DNA of 64,000 nucleotides from Phocaeicola intestinalis (GCF_014837065.1 NZ_JACSPP010000002.1:62001-126000); one strand, 5' to 3'; shown: positions 10,411 to 20,230, numbered from the stretch's first letter. The notes: a model not told the origin generated them from the letters alone. Numbers and translations are program-made.

Positions 10411-10546
10411 AGGTGACTAGGTACTAGGTACTAGGTGACGAGGTACTAGGTGACGAGGTACTAGATACCATTAGCAAAACTATTCAGAACCTTGTCACCT
10501 AGTCAACTTGTCACCTAGTACCTAGTCGCCTAGTCACCTTGTCAAC
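10411..10546. repeat. Inverted-arm element built from TAGGTACTAGGTGAC words
   Basis: Left arm 10411-10464 repeats AGGTGACTAGGTACTAGG; right arm about 10490-10546 carries the inverse words CTTGTCACCTAGT several times. The centre (about 10465-10489) is short. This is the whole gap between the glutamine synthetase and the next gene, and its right arm shares TATTCAGAACCTTGTCACC with the element before pheT. Confidence 0.8.
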
Positions 10547-10562
10547 TATAAAACAGACCAAA

Positions 10563-12224
10563 ATGGAATGGTTATACGATTTGTTTTTTGAGCAGACTGC
10601 CCTACAGGCGGTTATCATCATTTCCCTGATTATCTCCACAGGGCTTGCCTTGGGGAAAATACATGTTTGCGGCATCTCGTTAGGGGTGACATTCGTGTTT
10701 TTCATGGGTATCCTTGCCGGTCATTCAGGACTTGCCATCAATCCACAGATGCTGAACTATGCCGAAAGTTTCGGACTGGTATTATTTGTTTATGCACTGG
10801 GGCTGCAGGTCGGACCGGGATTCTTCAGTTCCCTACGCCAGGGTGGATGCCAACTGAACCTGCTGGGACTGGGGGTCATCTTACTGGGCACGATAATGGC
10901 AATCGTGCTGACCTTGTTCACCCCCATCTCGATGTCGGACATGGTGGGAATCCTTTGCGGAGCCACCACAAACACACCGGCACTGGGAGCTGCACAACAA
11001 ACATTGAAACAACTGGGCGAACCTACCAGCGGTGCCGCACTGAGCTGTGCCGTCACCTACCCGCTGGGAGTGGTAGGAGTGATTCTTGCCATCGTAGCGG
11101 TAAGGAAACTGTTCGTACGCCCTTCCGATATGGAAGAGCATCCGCACGACGACCCTAACCACACCTATATCGGTACCTATCAGGTACACAATCCTGCCAT
11201 CTTCGGCAAAAGCATCCACGAACTGGTGCATATGGGTTATTCCAAGTTTGTCATCTCCCGCCTGTGGCGCGACGGACAGGTGTGCATTCCCACTTCCGAC
11301 AAAGTGCTGCAAGAGAACGACCGCCTGCTGGTAGTGACCACCGAAAAAGACGTGGAAGCCCTGACCATCCTGTTCGGCGAACAAGAACAGAAGGACTGGA
11401 ACAAGGAGGATATCGACTGGAATGCCATCGATAGCCAGCTTATCTCGAAACACATCGTTATTTCCCGTCCCGAAATAAACGGGAAAAAGCTGGGTTCGCT
11501 CCGCCTGCGCAACGTGTATGGCATCAATATCAGCCGTGTGCTGCGCAGCGGTGTACAACTGCTTGCCACCCCCGAACTGGTATTACAACTGGGCGACCGC
11601 CTGACCGTGGTGGGCGAAGCCGCAGCTATCAAGAATGTGGAAAAAGTATTGGGCAACACCGTAAAAACCCTGAAAGACCCCAATCTGGCTTCTATCTTCA
11701 TCGGCATCGTGCTGGGACTGATAGTCGGCTCCATCCCCATCGCCATCCCGGGCATATCGACACCTGTCAAGCTGGGACTGGCAGGAGGACCAATCGTCGC
11801 CGGCATCCTCATCGGCTCGTATGGCCCACGCCTGCACATGCTGACCTACACCACCCGCAGCGCCAGCCTGATGCTACGTGGCATCGGACTTTCCCTGTAT
11901 CTTGCCTGCCTTGGACTGGATGCCGGAGCACATTTTTTCGAAACCGTGATGCGTCCGGAGGGTGCTTTATGGGTTGGTATCGGATTTATTATTACCTTTG
12001 TACCCGTAGTGATTATGGCACTGGTGGCATTACGGTGTTTCCACCTCGACTTCGGAAACACCTGCGGCATGCTCTGTGGAAGTATGGCAAACCCAATGGC
12101 ACTGAACTATGCCAATGACATCATCCCGAACGATAACCCTGCCGTGAGCTATGCCACGGTCTATCCGCTGGGGATGTTCACCCGTGTCATCATCGCCCAA
12201 CTGATACTGATGTTGTTTTTATGA
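10563..12224 (+). CDS. AspT/YidE/YbjL-family membrane transporter with two RCK_C domains
   Basis: 553 residues. Five to six N-terminal membrane helices (about 10-190), a central cytosolic part with two TrkA-C (RCK_C) domains (about 200-370: HNPAIFGKSIHELV and RPEINGKKLGSLRLRNV regions), then a second membrane half (about 380-553). Internal repeats include ICLCGATTNTPALGAAQ-like and GMLCGSMANPMALNYAN motifs, the duplicated signature of this family, whose founding member exchanges aspartate and alanine. Substrate here is unknown. The ATG at 10563 (MEWLYDLFFEQ) is preferred to an upstream TTG that lies within repeat DNA. No promoter box was recognised. Confidence 0.88.
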   Translation: MEWLYDLFFEQTALQAVIIISLIISTGLALGKIHVCGISLGVTFVFFMGILAGHSGLAINPQMLNYAESFGLVLFVYALGLQVGPGFFSSLRQGGCQLNLLGLGVILLGTIMAIVLTLFTPISMSDMVGILCGATTNTPALGAAQQTLKQLGEPTSGAALSCAVTYPLGVVGVILAIVAVRKLFVRPSDMEEHPHDDPNHTYIGTYQVHNPAIFGKSIHELVHMGYSKFVISRLWRDGQVCIPTSDKVLQENDRLLVVTTEKDVEALTILFGEQEQKDWNKEDIDWNAIDSQLISKHIVISRPEINGKKLGSLRLRNVYGINISRVLRSGVQLLATPELVLQLGDRLTVVGEAAAIKNVEKVLGNTVKTLKDPNLASIFIGIVLGLIVGSIPIAIPGISTPVKLGLAGGPIVAGILIGSYGPRLHMLTYTTRSASLMLRGIGLSLYLACLGLDAGAHFFETVMRPEGALWVGIGFIITFVPVVIMALVALRCFHLDFGNTCGMLCGSMANPMALNYANDIIPNDNPAVSYATVYPLGMFTRVIIAQLILMLFL

Positions 12225-12233
12225 ATATATATA

Positions 12234-12324
12234 CAATTAATAATTAACAATTAATAGTTAACAATTGCGACCGCTTTACCCGTTCTCCTTTAATTGCCAA
12301 TTATTAATTATTAATTGTTAATTG
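12234..12324. repeat. Inverted-arm element built from AATTAATAATTAACA words
   Basis: Arms 12234-12266 and 12292-12324 are inverted copies matching at about 28 of 33 positions; the 25-bp centre is GC-richer. It fills most of the gap between the transporter and fbp. Confidence 0.8.
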
Positions 12325-12353
12325 CTGATTATCATTTTTAACCTGAAGAAGAT

Positions 12354-14351
12354 ATGAAATCCTACAACCAAATCACAACGGAGATGATACAACAAGACCT
12401 CCGATACCTGGAACTGCTTTCGCACAACTTCCCGACCATAGCCTCTGCCAGCACCGAAATCATCAACCTGGAGGCCATTCTGAACCTTCCCAAAGGTACG
12501 GAACACTTCCTTGCCGACTTGCACGGGGAATACGAAGCGTTCCAACACGTATTGCGGAATGCTTCGGGTGCCATCAAACGAAAAGTGAACGAAATCTTCG
12601 GCAATACGTTGCGCGAAATGGAAAAAAAAGAATTGTGCACACTTATCTATTATCCCGAACAGAAACTGCAACTGGTAAAGGAAGTGGAAACCGAACTGGA
12701 AGACTGGTACGTCATCACCCTGAACCAGCTGGTAAAGGTATGCCAGAATGTATCATCGAAATACACCCGCTCGAAAGTGCGCAAGGCCTTGCCCGAAGAA
12801 TTTTCCTACATCATACAAGAATTGTTGCACGAAAGCAGCATGGACCCCAACAAGCAGGCATACATCAACGTCATCATCAGTACCATCATCGACACACACC
12901 GTGCCGATGACTTCATCGTGGCATTGAGCAACCTTATCCAACGGCTGACCATCGACTCGCTTCACATCCTGGGCGATATCTTCGACCGCGGACCAGGTCC
13001 GCACATCATCATGGATACCCTGTGCGACTATCACAACTTCGACATCCAATGGGGAAACCACGACATCTTGTGGATGGGCGCCGCATCGGGAAACGATTGC
13101 AACATCGCCAATGTACTCCGGCTCGCCATGCGTTATGGCAACCTCTCGGTGCTGGAAGACGGCTATGGCATCAACCTGTTGCCTCTCGCCACATTCGCCA
13201 TGGATACTTATGCCGATGACCCTTGCTCGTTCTTCGAACCAAAGATTGACGATACCCTTAATACAGACAGTGCAAAAACCATCCGCCTGATAGCACAAAT
13301 GCACAAGGCTATCAGCATCATCCAGTTCAAACTGGAAGCCGAAATCATCCGCCGCCGCCCGGAATTCAGGATGGAAGACCGCATGTTGCTGCACCACATC
13401 GACTTCGAGAAACACACCATCACACTTAACGGCAAAGAATATCTGCTACGCGATAGTTTCTTCCCTACCGTAGACCCATCAGACCCCTACCGGCTGACCG
13501 ACGAGGAACGTGATGTGGTAGACAAGTTGCACAAATCATTTACAAGCAGCGAAAAACTACGCAAGCACATGAAATGCCTCTTCCGCTACGGATGCATGTA
13601 CAACGTATGCAACTCGAACCTGCTGTTCCACGCTTCCATGCCGCTCAATGCCGACGGTACCTTGAAAGAAATCGACATTTTAGGTGAAAGCTACAAAGGA
13701 CAGGCTCTCTTAAAACGTGTGGGACAACTGATACGTACCGCCTATTTCGATGAAAGCGAAAGCGAAGAAAAGGCATTCGCCCTGGATTACATCTGGTACC
13801 TGTGGTGCGGAAAAGACTCACCCGCCTTCGACAAAGACAAAATGGCCACCTTCGAACGATACTTTATCGAAGACAAGGAAACGCACGTGGAAACAAAAGG
13901 ATATTATTACCAGTTACGCGACCGCGAAGATATCTGCGACATGATCCTGGACGAGTTCGGTGTGGAAGGCGAACACCGGCATATCATCAACGGACATGTA
14001 CCGGTAAAAGCCGGAAAAGGTGAAAAACCCATCAAGGCGAACGGAAAACTGATGGTAATAGACGGAGGATTCTCGAAAGCCTACCAGCCTGAAACAGGTA
14101 TTGCAGGCTATACCCTGGTGTACCACTCGCGCGGATTCCAACTGGTACAGCACGAACCGTTCACCTCCACCCAGCGAGCCATCGAAGAAGGACTTGACAT
14201 CAAATCGACCACTCAAATCGTAGAAATGAGTGCCAAGCGGATGATGGTGAAAGACACCGACAAAGGAAAAGAATTAAGTATTCAGATAGAAGACCTTAAA
14301 AAGCTGCTGGTGGGATACCGCACCGGTATCATCAAAGAAAAGGCAGACTGA
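12354..14351 (+). CDS. fbp: Class III fructose-1,6-bisphosphatase
   Basis: 665 residues, the expected size of the FBPase_2 (class III) enzyme found in Bacteroidota and Firmicutes. It hydrolyses fructose 1,6-bisphosphate to fructose 6-phosphate for gluconeogenesis in the cytosol. The calcineurin-like metallophosphatase motifs are visible: FLADLHGEYEAF (residue about 60), LGDIFDRGPGPHIIMD (about 205), WGNHDILWMGAASGND (about 230) and INGHVPVKAGKGEKP (about 545). A strong bidirectional terminator follows ten bases after the stop. Confidence 0.97.
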   Translation: MKSYNQITTEMIQQDLRYLELLSHNFPTIASASTEIINLEAILNLPKGTEHFLADLHGEYEAFQHVLRNASGAIKRKVNEIFGNTLREMEKKELCTLIYYPEQKLQLVKEVETELEDWYVITLNQLVKVCQNVSSKYTRSKVRKALPEEFSYIIQELLHESSMDPNKQAYINVIISTIIDTHRADDFIVALSNLIQRLTIDSLHILGDIFDRGPGPHIIMDTLCDYHNFDIQWGNHDILWMGAASGNDCNIANVLRLAMRYGNLSVLEDGYGINLLPLATFAMDTYADDPCSFFEPKIDDTLNTDSAKTIRLIAQMHKAISIIQFKLEAEIIRRRPEFRMEDRMLLHHIDFEKHTITLNGKEYLLRDSFFPTVDPSDPYRLTDEERDVVDKLHKSFTSSEKLRKHMKCLFRYGCMYNVCNSNLLFHASMPLNADGTLKEIDILGESYKGQALLKRVGQLIRTAYFDESESEEKAFALDYIWYLWCGKDSPAFDKDKMATFERYFIEDKETHVETKGYYYQLRDREDICDMILDEFGVEGEHRHIINGHVPVKAGKGEKPIKANGKLMVIDGGFSKAYQPETGIAGYTLVYHSRGFQLVQHEPFTSTQRAIEEGLDIKSTTQIVEMSAKRMMVKDTDKGKELSIQIEDLKKLLVGYRTGIIKEKAD

Positions 14352-14360
14352 AACAAACAA

Positions 14361-14401
14361 GGGGATGCCGGAATAAAAACAAACACTATTCCGGCATCCC
14401 C
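14361..14401. terminator. Bidirectional terminator between fbp and panD
   Basis: Perfect 15-bp stem GGGGATGCCGGAATA (14361-14375) and its complement (14387-14401) with an 11-base loop, followed by an AATTATTAATTATT word tract. It sits between convergent fbp and panD. Confidence 0.85.
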
Positions 14402-14430
14402 CTTAATTATTAATTATTAATTGTTAATTG

Positions 14431-14784
14431 TCAAACAAGCTTGTTCGTCACCGTATCGGGGAAAATCACTGAGGGCTTGAAGTGTTTGGCTTCTTCAAAA
14501 TCCATCAATGCATACGACATGATAATCACGGTATCGCCTACCTGGACTTTGCGGGCGGCTGCACCATTCAGACAAATGCACCCAGATCCGCGCTCACCTT
14601 TTATTATATAAGTCTCGAAACGCTCGCCGTTATTATTATCCACAATCTGCACCTTTTCGCCGGCTATCATATTGGCGGCATCCAGCAAATCCTCATCTAC
14701 CGTAATACTGCCCATGTAATTCAGATTTGCCTCGGTAACACTTACACAGTGAATCTTCGACTTCAGTACTTGTATCATCATCAC
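14431..14784 (-). CDS. panD: Aspartate 1-decarboxylase
   Basis: 117 residues, standard for the pyruvoyl enzyme that makes beta-alanine from aspartate for pantothenate synthesis. The self-cleavage site Gly-Ser lies in [12 protein letters not shown]; serine becomes the pyruvoyl group. The downstream signature [14 protein letters not shown] and [12 protein letters not shown] are present. The start is one of three consecutive ATGs (14784, 14781, 14778); AAGGAG lies inside the end of panC, about eight bases before the first. It follows panC with a four-base gap, so the two are one operon. Confidence 0.97.
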   Translation of the reverse strand: MMMIQVLKSKIHCVSVTEANLNYMGSITVDEDLLDAANMIAGEKVQIVDNNNGERFETYIIKGERGSGCICLNGAAARKVQVGDTVIIMSYALMDFEEAKHFKPSVIFPDTVTNKLV

Positions 14785-14788
14785 ACGC

Positions 14789-15634
14789 TCACTCCTTATA
14801 TTTAATGTTATCTATCAAACGTACATCCCCACAGAATACAGTAATACAACCTACAATGTAGCCGCTTTCGTCCCACGAACTTACAGGCTGCAAGGTATTC
14901 CCGTCTACAATTTCGAAATATTCCAGACGCAACCCTTCAGCATCTTCAATACCCTTTTCCACAAATGCTTTTGTTTCTGCCAGCGAATGCACCTTGGCAT
15001 AATCTACACTGGCAAACAGGGTTTTCGATATCTGCAAAGCCTGCATACGCTGTTCTCCACTCAAACGGGCATTACGACTGCTCAATGCCAGCCCATCGGC
15101 CTCACGTACGATGGGACAACCCACAATCTGCAACGAAAAAGGATACTTACGTACCATTTCACGGATGATGGCAAGCTGCTGGAAATCTTTTTCACCAAAA
15201 TAGGCACGCGTAGGCTCTACAATCAGGAAAAGCTTGCTCACAATCTGGCATACACCGTTAAAATGTCCCGGACGATATTTGCCCTCCATCACCGTATCCA
15301 GCGGAGCATAACTGAACGTACGTGTGTCCGGTTCGGGATAAATCTCTTCTACCGAAGGTGCGAATACGAACGTGACGCCACACGCTTCCAAAAGCCGGCA
15401 ATCGGCATCCAGCGTACGCGGATACTTCGCCAAATCATTCTTATCATTAAACTGGGTGGGATTGACAAAATCGCTGACCACCACTACATCATTCTCGGCA
15501 ACGGCGCGTTTCACCAATGAAGCGTGACCGGCATGCAAAGCTCCCATTGTGGGAACCAGACCAATGGTTTTCCCTTCGCCCCGAAGTACATCCAACTTCG
15601 CACGAAGCTCATGAATAGTTTGAATTAATTCCAT
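14789..15634 (-). CDS. panC: Pantothenate synthetase
   Basis: 281 residues from the ATG at 15634 ([14 protein letters not shown]). It joins pantoate and beta-alanine with ATP in the last step of pantothenate synthesis. The family motifs are clear: [17 protein letters not shown] (HxGH nucleotidyl-transferase site), [43 protein letters not shown] and [11 protein letters not shown]. It precedes panD, which supplies its beta-alanine substrate. A seven-codon upstream extension is possible but unlikely. Confidence 0.97.
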   Translation of the reverse strand: MELIQTIHELRAKLDVLRGEGKTIGLVPTMGALHAGHASLVKRAVAENDVVVVSDFVNPTQFNDKNDLAKYPRTLDADCRLLEACGVTFVFAPSVEEIYPEPDTRTFSYAPLDTVMEGKYRPGHFNGVCQIVSKLFLIVEPTRAYFGEKDFQQLAIIREMVRKYPFSLQIVGCPIVREADGLALSSRNARLSGEQRMQALQISKTLFASVDYAKVHSLAETKAFVEKGIEDAEGLRLEYFEIVDGNTLQPVSSWDESGYIVGCITVFCGDVRLIDNIKYKE

Positions 15635-15799
15635 TTTTCTGATAATTAAACCCAATGTTTTTCTAAAAACAGGTGCAAAGTAACCACATTTTTACCAAAT
15701 AATAAAGCAGTTTTTACAAAAAAGCACCATCCACAGACAGATTAACAAACTATAAGGTAAATAACGTGCACAAATTAACAAAGTGGTCTGATTTTTTTG
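15635..15799. other. Divergent promoter region between panC and the GT5 gene
   Basis: AT-rich, with no open frame or clear repeat. A near-match to the -7 box reads TTACTTTG on the minus strand (about 15676-15683), 42 bp before panC. Confidence 0.4.
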
Positions 15800-15807
15800 T
15801 ACCTTTG
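15800..15807 (+). promoter_or_regulatory. -7 box (TACCTTTG) for the GT5/DUF4270 unit
   Basis: TACCTTTG in TTTTTTTGTACCTTTGCAC. Transcription would start about 15814, which argues for the ATG at 15836 or, less likely, 15818. Confidence 0.65.
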
Positions 15808-15835
15808 CACAACCTTTATGAGCAATAGTAGAAAC

Positions 15836-16657
15836 ATGAGTGCAAAAAAAGTATTATTCATTACACAAGAAATTACTCCTTACGTACCCGAAAGTGAACT
15901 ATCGTTAATCGGTCAGAATCTTCCCCAAGCTATTCAAGACAAAGGCTGGGAAATCCGGACATTCATGCCCAAATGGGGCAATGTCAACGAACGGCGTAAC
16001 CAACTGCATGAAGTCATACGCCTGTCCGGCATGAACATTATCATCGATGATACAGACCATCCTTTAATCATCAAAGTAGCTTCTATACAAGCTGCACGCC
16101 GCCAGGTCTATTTCATCGACAATGACGACTATTTCCAACACCGGCTGATGACAACCGATGAAGAAGGAAAAGAATATGAAGACAATGGCGAACGAGCCAT
16201 CTTCTATGCCCGGGGTGTATTGGAAACCGTAAAAAAATTACGCTGGTGTCCCGACATCATCCATTGTCACGGATGGATGAGCGCCGTGGTTCCGCTCTTC
16301 ATCAAAAAAGCATACTACGACGAGCCTTCCTTTAGAGATTCAAAAGTGGTATTCTCGGTGTACGACAACGGATTCCAGTCAAACCTGAACCCGGACTTCA
16401 CCAAACAAGTAATCTACAGAGAAATCACTCCCGATGATGTTAAGATGGTACAAAATCCTGTCGATTATGAAGAGTTATGCAAACTTGCTATCACTTATTC
16501 GGACGGCGTAGTGCAAAACAGCGAAAAGGTAAACCCTGCCATCATGGATTACGCACGCAGCTTGAATCTTCCTACCATAGATTACCAAGCCGATGAAAAT
16601 ACGTATGCAGACGCCTGCGATGCACTCTATAAAAAGGTGCTTGGCGACGCCGAATAA
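15836..16657 (+). CDS. Stand-alone GT5 starch/glycogen-synthase-like N-terminal domain
   Basis: 273 residues, matching only the N-terminal Rossmann half of GT5 glycogen synthases (full enzymes are near 480). It starts MSAKKVLFITQEITPYVPES and keeps FMPKWG, the central CHGWMSAVVPLFIKK and VFSVYDNGFQ. In catalytic enzymes a KxGGLGDV loop follows the first strand; here the aligned residues are PESELSLIGQNLP, so the ADP-glucose-binding lysine and both glycines are absent. The C-terminal GT1-like half is missing and no second half lies downstream. It forms an apparent unit with the DUF4270 lipoprotein (30-bp gap). Bacteroidota annotate this as glycogen synthase; activity is doubtful from sequence alone. 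Confidence 0.8.
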   Translation: MSAKKVLFITQEITPYVPESELSLIGQNLPQAIQDKGWEIRTFMPKWGNVNERRNQLHEVIRLSGMNIIIDDTDHPLIIKVASIQAARRQVYFIDNDDYFQHRLMTTDEEGKEYEDNGERAIFYARGVLETVKKLRWCPDIIHCHGWMSAVVPLFIKKAYYDEPSFRDSKVVFSVYDNGFQSNLNPDFTKQVIYREITPDDVKMVQNPVDYEELCKLAITYSDGVVQNSEKVNPAIMDYARSLNLPTIDYQADENTYADACDALYKKVLGDAE

Positions 16658-16687
16658 GACGAACTTATAACAATTAATCAGAAAACA

Positions 16688-18145
16688 ATGAAACTTAAGT
16701 TCTGGGCGGCAATAGGACTACTGACAGCCGCTACACTCTACAGCTGTGATGATGAAACAACGGGAATCGGACAATTTGTCGCTGATGAAGACTTTATCCT
16801 TGCCAAATCCGATTCATATACAGTATCTACAGAATCGTATTTGCTGGACTCGGTCTATTCCCGTTCAAATACAGCCTATCTGGGCAAGTTTACCGATGAA
16901 GGATATGGCACATTTACGTCCGACTTCCTCGTACAGATAAACTGTCCCGAAAACTTCCAGCTTCCCGACCGCCTGCAAAGCATCGACGAAGCAACGCTGG
17001 GACTTTACTACACCAGCTATTTCGGTGATTCTCTGGCTACCTTACGTGTACAGGTCGACACCCTTACCACAGCCATTCAAGACAACGGACTGGACAAGAA
17101 CCTCTATTATACCAACCTGGATCCCACACGTTTCTATAACCCGCAGAGTCTTCCGTTAGCTACGAAAGATTATACAGCATACGACAAAACCGTCAGTGAC
17201 TCACTTTACAACACCAGCGACTATTATCCGCATGTGTCCATTGACTTGGGAAAAGCATTCTGTGACAATTTCAAAAGCAAATACGACTATAGCGTAGAAG
17301 AAAACGGCGTTACCGTACATCCTTATTTCAAAGATGCAGAATCTTTTATCAACAACGTCTTGAAAGGATTTTATGTACACGTAACAAACGGTGAAGGTTC
17401 CGTCCTTTATATTTCAGATATTTACCTGCACCTGACGGTTTCTTATCTAGGCAGGAACTCGGCCGATACCGCCGACTCTTTATATACGGGCGTTGTGCCG
17501 ATGACGGCAACAAAGGAAGTCTTCATGTCTACCCGTTTCCAAAACTCAGGACTGCAAAATCTGGTGGAAGACCCTACACGCACGTATCTGAAGACACCTG
17601 CCGGGCTATGCACCAAAGTAACACTTCCTCTGGAAACAATCTACGAAGATCACAAGAGCGATACATTGAATTCTATTTCACTCTCGTTCGAGAAAATGAG
17701 AGACCAGAGCAGCAGTCCATATAAAATGGGAACCCCGACCACCCTGCTGATGATAAGGGCAAAAGACATGAAAAGCTTCTTCGAAAACAACGAAGTAAAT
17801 GACAATCGTACATCGTTCCTTTCCACATATAGCAGTACAAACAATGCTTACTCTTTCTCACAACTGAACCGGTTGATAGCGAATATCTTCAGCGAAATCA
17901 GACCGGAAATAGAAAAAGGTGAAACCGAATGGGAACAGTGGAAAGCCGATAACCCGGACTGGGACAAAGTATTACTGATACCAGTAAGTACGGAAACCGA
18001 TGCCAATAGCAATGTCATTGGTGTAGACAATGACTTGAGCGTCAATTCGGCCATGCTGATAGGAGGAAAAGACCTCAACGAATCGACCGATGAAGACCAG
18101 AAAATTCAAATGAACATTATCTATACACAACCCCAACAAAAGTAA
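16688..18145 (+). CDS. DUF4270 lipoprotein
   Basis: 485 residues with a lipoprotein signal: MKLKFWAAIGLLTAATLYSC, cysteine 20 as the lipid site, followed by DDE. The mature part is a beta-rich DUF4270 protein with NTAYLGKFTDEGYGTFTSDF near the N-terminus and CTKVTLPLETIYEDH in the second half. It is expected on the periplasmic or outer face of the cell envelope; function is unknown. It follows the GT5-domain gene in the same direction, so the two are probably cotranscribed. Confidence 0.88.
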   Translation: MKLKFWAAIGLLTAATLYSCDDETTGIGQFVADEDFILAKSDSYTVSTESYLLDSVYSRSNTAYLGKFTDEGYGTFTSDFLVQINCPENFQLPDRLQSIDEATLGLYYTSYFGDSLATLRVQVDTLTTAIQDNGLDKNLYYTNLDPTRFYNPQSLPLATKDYTAYDKTVSDSLYNTSDYYPHVSIDLGKAFCDNFKSKYDYSVEENGVTVHPYFKDAESFINNVLKGFYVHVTNGEGSVLYISDIYLHLTVSYLGRNSADTADSLYTGVVPMTATKEVFMSTRFQNSGLQNLVEDPTRTYLKTPAGLCTKVTLPLETIYEDHKSDTLNSISLSFEKMRDQSSSPYKMGTPTTLLMIRAKDMKSFFENNEVNDNRTSFLSTYSSTNNAYSFSQLNRLIANIFSEIRPEIEKGETEWEQWKADNPDWDKVLLIPVSTETDANSNVIGVDNDLSVNSAMLIGGKDLNESTDEDQKIQMNIIYTQPQQK

Positions 18146-18149
18146 TTTC

Positions 18150-18241
18150 CCGAAAACACACAAAGACGCAAAAAACACGGAGATGCATACACAAACAAAC
18201 AATAAATGACTCTCTGTGCTTTTTGCGTCTTTTGCTTTCGG
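18150..18241. repeat. Inverted-arm element built from CAAAGACGCAAAA words
   Basis: Arms 18150-18183 and 18211-18241 are inverted (CCGAAAACACACAAAGACGC and on) with a few mismatches and indels, around a 27-bp AT-rich centre. A degraded relative lies at about 37960-38020. Confidence 0.75.
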
Positions 18242-18259
18242 CATAAAAACAACACGACT

Positions 18260-19039
18260 ATGAAATTAGGAAAATGGATTGGCGGCATCATGGGATTCAT
18301 CGCCATGGGAGGACCGCTCGGAGCTTTGGCTGGATACGTGCTGGGCTCCCTATTTGACAAGGCGACCGAGGCTCAAAACTCTTTTGACACGACAAACGGT
18401 GATACACAAACCAATACCGGACAACGGAACAGCTTCTTATTCTCTATGCTTGTCATGGCCTCGTACATCATCCGCGCAGACGGAAGAATCATGCATAGCG
18501 AAATGGAATTCGTACGCCGCTTCCTGCGTACCAATTTCGGTGAAGAAGCTGTAAACGAAGGACAACAAATCCTACTTAACCTCTTCGAGGAGCAAAAACG
18601 GATGGACGCTACAAACCCGTATGCCTTCCGCAATACCATACACGAATGTGGCGCACAAATCGCTGCCAATCTCTCCTATGGAGAACGCCTGCAACTGCTG
18701 GACTTTCTGGTGAAGATTTCACAGAGCGACGGTAAAGTATGTGAAAAAGAAATTGAAGCCCTGAAAGAAGTGGCACAAGCCATGCAACTCTCAGAAAAGG
18801 AAGTAGAATCGATGTTAAACCTGGGAGGTGACTCGTTGGCCGATGCCTACAAGGTATTGGAAATCGACCCCTCGGCAACTGATGACGAAGTGCGTACCGC
18901 CTACCGCCGTCTTGCCTTGAAGCATCATCCCGACCGTGTAGCTACCCTTGGCGAAGACATTCGTAAAGCTGCCGAAGAAAAATTCCAGAACATCAATAAT
19001 GCCAAGGAACGCATCTACAAGGCAAGAGGGATGAAATAA
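18260..19039 (+). CDS. TerB-like plus DnaJ-domain protein (DjlA type)
   Basis: 259 residues from the ATG at 18260. The N-terminus MKLGKWIGGIMGFIAMGGPLG is a glycine-rich hydrophobic anchor, followed by a TerB-like helical domain (about 60-165: ASYIIRADGRIMHSEMEFV) and a C-terminal J domain (about 195-259: DAYKVLEIDPSATDDEVRTA, HPD motif in LALKHHPDRV). The layout matches DjlA, a membrane-anchored co-chaperone that stimulates DnaK. An upstream in-frame ATG lies inside a repeat arm and was rejected. Confidence 0.88.
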   Translation: MKLGKWIGGIMGFIAMGGPLGALAGYVLGSLFDKATEAQNSFDTTNGDTQTNTGQRNSFLFSMLVMASYIIRADGRIMHSEMEFVRRFLRTNFGEEAVNEGQQILLNLFEEQKRMDATNPYAFRNTIHECGAQIAANLSYGERLQLLDFLVKISQSDGKVCEKEIEALKEVAQAMQLSEKEVESMLNLGGDSLADAYKVLEIDPSATDDEVRTAYRRLALKHHPDRVATLGEDIRKAAEEKFQNINNAKERIYKARGMK

Positions 19040-19067
19040 CAATAATTAAGAAACAGTTTCTAATAAA

Positions 19068-19084
19068 GCCAACCAGAAGTTGGC
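19068..19084. terminator. Short hairpin between convergent genes
   Basis: GCCAAC-CAGAA-GTTGGC, followed on the plus strand by TATTAATTATTAACTATT. It is a plausible but weak bidirectional terminator. Confidence 0.5.
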
Positions 19085-19087
19085 CTA

Positions 19088-20218
19088 TTAATTATTAACT
19101 ATTACATGTGGCACGAACTCCGACAGGTTATCGGTTATCTCCATACGGTTTTCACGGATGCCGATACCTGCCGGCTCTCCACCCACAATCCACGAGCCGA
19201 TTACCGGATAGCGCCCGCCATATACCGTAGGCCTTACATATCCCTGATAAACATACGCACCCTGATTATAATCACCCTCTGTCTCGCGAAGCAAAGGACG
19301 CTCCTCCCAGTTCCGTATCTCAACCACGCTTACATTATGCCCCTCGCGCGAAAAGACCGGTTTCTTACAATACACCCCCTCCTGGGGACGTGAAAGAAAA
19401 CAAGGTAATACATAAGGCGAATCGGGAAACAACTCGAATATTTTTGTCAGAATGGCTTTGTTCGACATCACCAGTTTCCATATCGGCTCCAGCCATGTCA
19501 ACGAAGCCAGACACCCGTCCGGACTTTCATCTGCCATCCACTCCCATGGGTATAACTTGAAGCAATGCTCAATGCGTTCCCCACTCGGGTCATAAAAACA
19601 ACCGTCCTGCAAATCCATATCATTGATATCAAGCACACGGGTAGAATAGCCAGCCTCCATAGCCGTACTTGCCAAGTATTGCAGTGTCCCCGAATCTTCA
19701 TGATTGTCGAGCACACCGGCAAAATGCAAGTTGCTTCCTGATGCGAAAATATCTTTCCACGACTGTACCAGACCTTCGTGAATGCCATTGTATTGGTCGC
19801 AATCCGGAAAAACATCTTCTTTCCATTGCCACTGGATCACGGAAGCCTCCAGCAACGAAGTAGGTGTATCAGCGTTGAATTCCAATATACGTGGTGTCCC
19901 CTTTTCATCCAGCATAAAGTCGAAACGTCCATATAAGCTCAGTTCATCCGCATTCCACGACTCCCGGATACGTTGACAAATCTCCGGCGGAAGCTGCAAG
20001 AAACGCTCCATCCATTCCGGTTCTTTTTCAATGATGTATCCTGCTGCCTCACAATACATACGATAAGCTTCTGCTGTAGCTTCCTCCAGCCGGCCGATTT
20101 CGTCCGATGTAAATTGGTAATAAGCCTCCTCACGCCAATAATCGCCGTGGAAATCAAATCCCAATGCTTCTATCTTTTCACGATAATCTGCCCGGGGGGT
20201 AACATATTTCCTTTCCAT
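19088..20218 (-). CDS. Glutathionylspermidine-synthase-like ATP-grasp enzyme (YgiC type)
   Basis: 376 residues, the size of the stand-alone GSP_synth ATP-grasp module (YgiC/YjfC type); the amidase half of the bifunctional E. coli Gss is absent. Visible: WNADELSLYGRFDFMLDEKG, the metal/ATP segment ILEFNADTPTSLLEASVIQW, and C-terminal KKPVFSREGHNVSV and GSWIVGGEPAGIGIREN. It should form an amide bond using ATP; the substrate is unknown. It follows a small lipoprotein gene by 12 bases, echoing the enterobacterial ygiB-ygiC pairing. Confidence 0.9.
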   Translation of the reverse strand: MERKYVTPRADYREKIEALGFDFHGDYWREEAYYQFTSDEIGRLEEATAEAYRMYCEAAGYIIEKEPEWMERFLQLPPEICQRIRESWNADELSLYGRFDFMLDEKGTPRILEFNADTPTSLLEASVIQWQWKEDVFPDCDQYNGIHEGLVQSWKDIFASGSNLHFAGVLDNHEDSGTLQYLASTAMEAGYSTRVLDINDMDLQDGCFYDPSGERIEHCFKLYPWEWMADESPDGCLASLTWLEPIWKLVMSNKAILTKIFELFPDSPYVLPCFLSRPQEGVYCKKPVFSREGHNVSVVEIRNWEERPLLRETEGDYNQGAYVYQGYVRPTVYGGRYPVIGSWIVGGEPAGIGIRENRMEITDNLSEFVPHVIVNN

Positions 20219-20230
20219 ATAGCCTCATCT

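Noticed and set aside
10539-10562. TTG start giving eight more residues to the AspT/YidE-type transporter
   Set aside because: The extra codons lie in a word-repeat arm; the ATG at 10563 opens directly onto the first membrane region.
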